Assembly: GCF_910592395.1 (NCBI RefSeq)
Contig: NC_088325.1
Location: forward strand, 11,908,109 to 11,972,108
DNA: 64,000 nucleotides
From: Lineus longissimus
Taxonomy: Eukaryota > Nemertea > Pilidiophora > Heteronemertea > Lineidae
Direction: 5' to 3'
A program made the position numbers and the translations under genes. Positions 60,991 to 64,000 of the stretch are shown one piece after another. How positions within the stretch are numbered: position 1 is the stretch's first letter; every line of letters starts with the position of its first letter. The notes under the pieces were generated by a model. The model did not search any database. It saw only the letters and a program-made list of their open reading frames with translations, and was not told the origin of the DNA.

Positions 60991-61388
60991 ATCAATGTTA
61001 TTTGAATGAAGTGAGTTATTTGAATAAAATGAATGGGTCTGTTGCATGACTTGCCCAGCATTAACCAGTCTGGGAGTATCCGGATGCCTTTGGGGAAAGC
61101 CATTCCATCAACTAGACCGGGACCTGAACAATGTACAATACACATTATTGCATCAATCTCATAATTTGTACCACCAAACACTTTCAAGTATCAATGCTAT
61201 TTGAATGAAGTGAATAATTTGAATAAAATGAATTGGTTTCTTGAATGACTTGCCCAACATAAATCAGACTGAGAGACACCCCATTCCATTCCATTAACAA
61301 TGATTAACTAAACTGGGACCTGAGCAGTGTACAGTATACATTATTGCATCAATCTCATAATTTTTACTTCCAAAACAACATTCAAGTA
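60991..61388 (+). repeat. 199-bp tandem duplication (two copies)
   Basis: Copies 60991-61189 and 61190-61388 share atcaatg(t/c)tatttgaatga, 'gaataaaatgaat', 'gacttgccca(g/a)cat', 'acc(t)ga(a/g)ca(a/g)tgtaca' and 'cattattgcatcaatctcat'. Identity is high, with small indels. A third, much more diverged relative lies at about 61655-61800. The array starts 15 bp after the transposon's right target duplication. Confidence 0.85.
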
Positions 61389-62001
61389 GTTTTTACTTCA
61401 TTTTCCCTCATATTCCATTTTTTACAAAGCGTTGCCTTGGTTGCAGTTTACGTAGTTGCGGAGGGCTACAAACCACATAACAACGATTCTTGCTGCAATT
61501 GGATATCTAACGAGTACATGGGAAAAACAATCGGTACTGAAAAAGTCCAGTCTATATAGACTGATGAAAGCAAAATATAGGTAAACTTTGGCTAGTTTTT
61601 GCTTCTAATTGAATGGCAATAATTCAATCTATCTATTATTTACTACCAATGTTTATCAACATTATTTACATAATCAATGCGAAGTGCGCTCATTGAGTTA
61701 GTTAAATGGTCTGCTTGACATAAATCACGTTTTAAGTGTCCGATGTCATCAGGGAAGCATGTCCACTGATTGCATGTTGACGGAACAATGCACAACAGAC
61801 TAACTGATTTGTTTATTTCATTACTGATGGCCGAGGGCTTGCTCATTCCAAGGGTGTTCAGCTGATTCAGGACTCATAGATCAACAACAGACTTTTGAGT
61901 TCAATTTGTGCACTGAGCTTGCAGAAACAGAGCAAGTCAATTTTGTTATGTTTTGAGAAAAAAAATTCATCTTTTCGTATCATCTTCAAATGGCAGTCCC
62001 T
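61389..62001. repeat. Diverged third copy plus spacer
   Basis: The interval 61655-61800 echoes the 199-bp unit: atcaatgcgaagtg, 'aaatggtctgcttgacataaat', 'gtccgatgtcatcagggaa' and 'ggaacaatgcacaacagac'. The remainder of this interval is AT-rich with no coding signal. Confidence 0.4.
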
Positions 62002-62455
62002 CAGCAATATACCCTTTAACCAATTGCTGAATATTGTCTTTACTGACTTCTGGGCCATACTGCCTGGAATCGTAGTAATGCTTCCAAATAGCAATAAGGT
62101 ACGCTATGACTTAACAACACTGATAATCACCTCCAACCCACCAGACCCTCTCCTCCTTTCGCCTGTTAATCACTTTCCCCAGCAATTTCATCCTTTAACC
62201 AATTTCTGAGTAGTATACTGTCTTTACTGATTTCTGGGCCATATTGCCTTTAATCCCAGTGAGGTTTTTCATATCTCCATCAAATGGCAATTGGCAAGTA
62301 TGATATTGATAGCCACCCCTCCCTGCCTTCCTAACAACCCACCTGACCTTCTTCTCGTTTCGCTTGTTTATTCCTGAGCAATATATCCTTCAACCAATCT
62401 CTGATTACAGCCCTGATTGGCCACCGTGCCAAATTGCCTGGAATACCAGTGACCC
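62002..62455 (+). repeat. Diverged direct repeat, three copies, 178-196 bp apart
   Basis: A unit of about 80 bp starts (c/g)agcaat(a/t)t followed by '(a/c)cctttaaccaat', 'actgtctttactga(c/t)ttctgggcca' and 'attgcctggaat'. It occurs at 62002, 62180 and 62376. The third copy is the most changed in its middle. Spacers between units also share 'caacccacc(a/t)ga' and 'ttcgc(c/t)tgtt', so the true unit is the full 180-195 bp. Confidence 0.75.
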
Positions 62456-64000
62456 CAATCTGCGGGTCCGGGTCCTGATGGGGCCATTCTCATGCATATT
62501 TCCATTCAACACAGTACCCTTAATTAGCTGGCATAGTTATAGTTAGCTGTTGCTTGCAACTGATCCAGCGTTAGCTCAATTTGATTAAATATCACACCAG
62601 TCAAACGTTCTGGAATCCTGCAGATCGGATTTCACTGGTGGTATCCAATAAGTTGTATTAAATCTGGGGCAATTTACTTCGAAGGCTTCTGTGATAGTAG
62701 ACGATTTGTTTCAGAATCAATGAACTCACTGAATGCACTCACTCATTGTACACGATTGTTGGAACCGCCGGCAAGCGTGAGAAACTGCACAATTTTCACC
62801 GGTGTTGGATCAATTTCTGGATAAGTTATTAGCTTTTCGACTGTAACTAACCACAATGCCTTTTGAAATTTTGAAAGGTTTCCCACTGTAGTCGAATCAG
62901 ACAACTACGCTTGCTGCTCTTTCTTCCATGGAAATCCCTCAAACCCTTTCTTAAACTTATTTTATCCTTCCTATTCAACTGTTCATTCAATGTACATTTC
63001 ATGTACAGTCATTCGGAGATTATCATGTCTCTGTGTCCATCTGATTCCCACTGTGACTGAGTACCAATGACAGATATCCATCCTCAGTCAACATACAAAG
63101 TGACCACAATGAGCGCTCTTTTCTCCTGCGAGGCCAAACCATGTGTCCGTTCCACTCCACCACTGCTGTATATCAATTTTCAATAATAGAATTCCTGTGT
63201 TCATTGATCATCTACGTCCTGATGACACACTGGTACATATGGTTGAAACCACTCGAGGAGGCTGCTGTGGTCTGCAGTGTCCTGGATGATCTGGCATAGT
63301 ATGCCACTGGATTGGCTGAATTCTGCAGTTTCCCTTGATGGTCATATCATGCTACTGTATTGACAATAAATTTCTACCATTTTCATGTCGATTCATCTTC
63401 CAATCACTACTTGAGCAATTGTTGAAAACATGAAGACATTCATTTTCTTCCAATTTTATATGCTGAATCTTAAGCTGTGATAAAATGGATGTTAATCATT
63501 TTCAGAAAGTTTCCAGTGGTGGCGTTATCAAGCCACTGTATTTAGAGTTGATTTCTTATGCTCGCCAAAATTTGACAGTTCACCGTATAGGTTAATCAAG
63601 TTGACAGACTTAGCCAAGCTTGGCTAAGACATGGTCCTCTATATAGCTTGGAGACCCATGAAATTAATTGGTAACAACAAGAGACTAATACTGCAGGAGA
63701 ATATTTGGTTCGCTAGTGCTCACCATGGGGGAGACCAAAATAGCCAACGTCCTTCAACATTTGTTGCATCTTAATGGAGATTGCCCTGCATGTGATCCAT
63801 AGTGGTCATCCAGGGTTTGATATAAGAGCACATTTTTTCATGGTTCGTTGGACGTCATCTAACCATAGTGGAAATGACCATGCAAGGTTGTGTCTTCTAT
63901 GTCAGGAAATGGATCGAGGGAGTTAGTAAGGTAGTGGTAAATGTACTACCATGAGGTCCAGGGTTGCTATAATAGCAGCTCGTGGGATAGAATGACCATG
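62456..64000. other. No gene; one 20-bp palindrome
   Basis: AT-rich. A perfect palindrome lies at 63609-63628 (half-site cttagccaag, centred on AAGCTT). Near 63915-63965 a sequence loosely resembles a tRNA-like SINE head but lacks a proper B box. There is no coding signal up to the window edge. Confidence 0.45.

Noticed and set aside
1-64000. Known conserved microRNAs, rRNA, snRNA or CRISPR arrays
   Set aside because: I looked for familiar mature microRNA strings (let-7, miR-1, miR-9, miR-10, miR-124 and others), rRNA and snRNA cores, and regularly spaced repeats with unique spacers. None was seen.

Overview
This window reads as non-coding nuclear DNA from an animal. It is AT-rich, gene-poor and repeat-rich on both strands. 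I see no operons, ribosome binding sites or long bacterial-type genes, and no confident multi-exon gene. Dispersed elements with tRNA-like heads, palindromic repeats, minisatellites and long homopolymer C tracts suit a marine invertebrate with a mid-sized genome. I cannot resolve the phylum. The tRNA-headed repeats and a repeat carrying GACGGACGAC-type motifs resemble elements I recall from several marine invertebrate groups, but I have not checked this.

Layout. Bases 1-12,890 are mostly unique intergenic or intronic sequence, with two minisatellites (2403-2539 and 11341-11490), short diverged duplications and one tRNA-like SINE head (about 10130-10200). Bases 12,891-23,110 hold three copies of one SINE-like repeat, one copy of a palindromic 'CCTCTCTATTAAGGACACC' repeat, the best exon candidate (minus strand, 15350-15713) and first copies of two other dispersed repeats. 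Bases 23,111-39,000 hold a 19-bp-arm inverted repeat (25079-25202), a GAT microsatellite, second copies of the two dispersed repeats, and diverged direct repeats near 35.3-36.0 kb. Bases 39,000-53,100 hold several poly-C tracts, a 114-bp hairpin repeat, a minus-strand tRNA-headed SINE, two more copies of the palindromic repeat, and two homeodomain-site-rich stretches that could be enhancers. Bases 53,475-54,050 contain the longest open frame of the window; its product is not recognised.

The clearest structural discovery is at 59340-60966. This is a 1,627-bp non-autonomous DNA transposon with 55-bp terminal inverted repeats (53 of 55 identical) and a perfect 9-bp target duplication (agttattta). 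Bases 16-55 of each inverted repeat are five 8-bp iterons of the form ACTCGATG. The interior carries a G-rich 31-33 bp minisatellite and a short spliceable-looking open frame. A 199-bp tandem duplication lies 15 bp beyond its right target duplication. The target duplication length and long inverted repeats point to the Mutator-like (MULE) group, or less likely Merlin, but there is no transposase to confirm this.

No genes here can be said to work together. The window is best described as an intergenic or large-intron landscape shaped by repeats. Any function beyond transposition is most likely regulatory.
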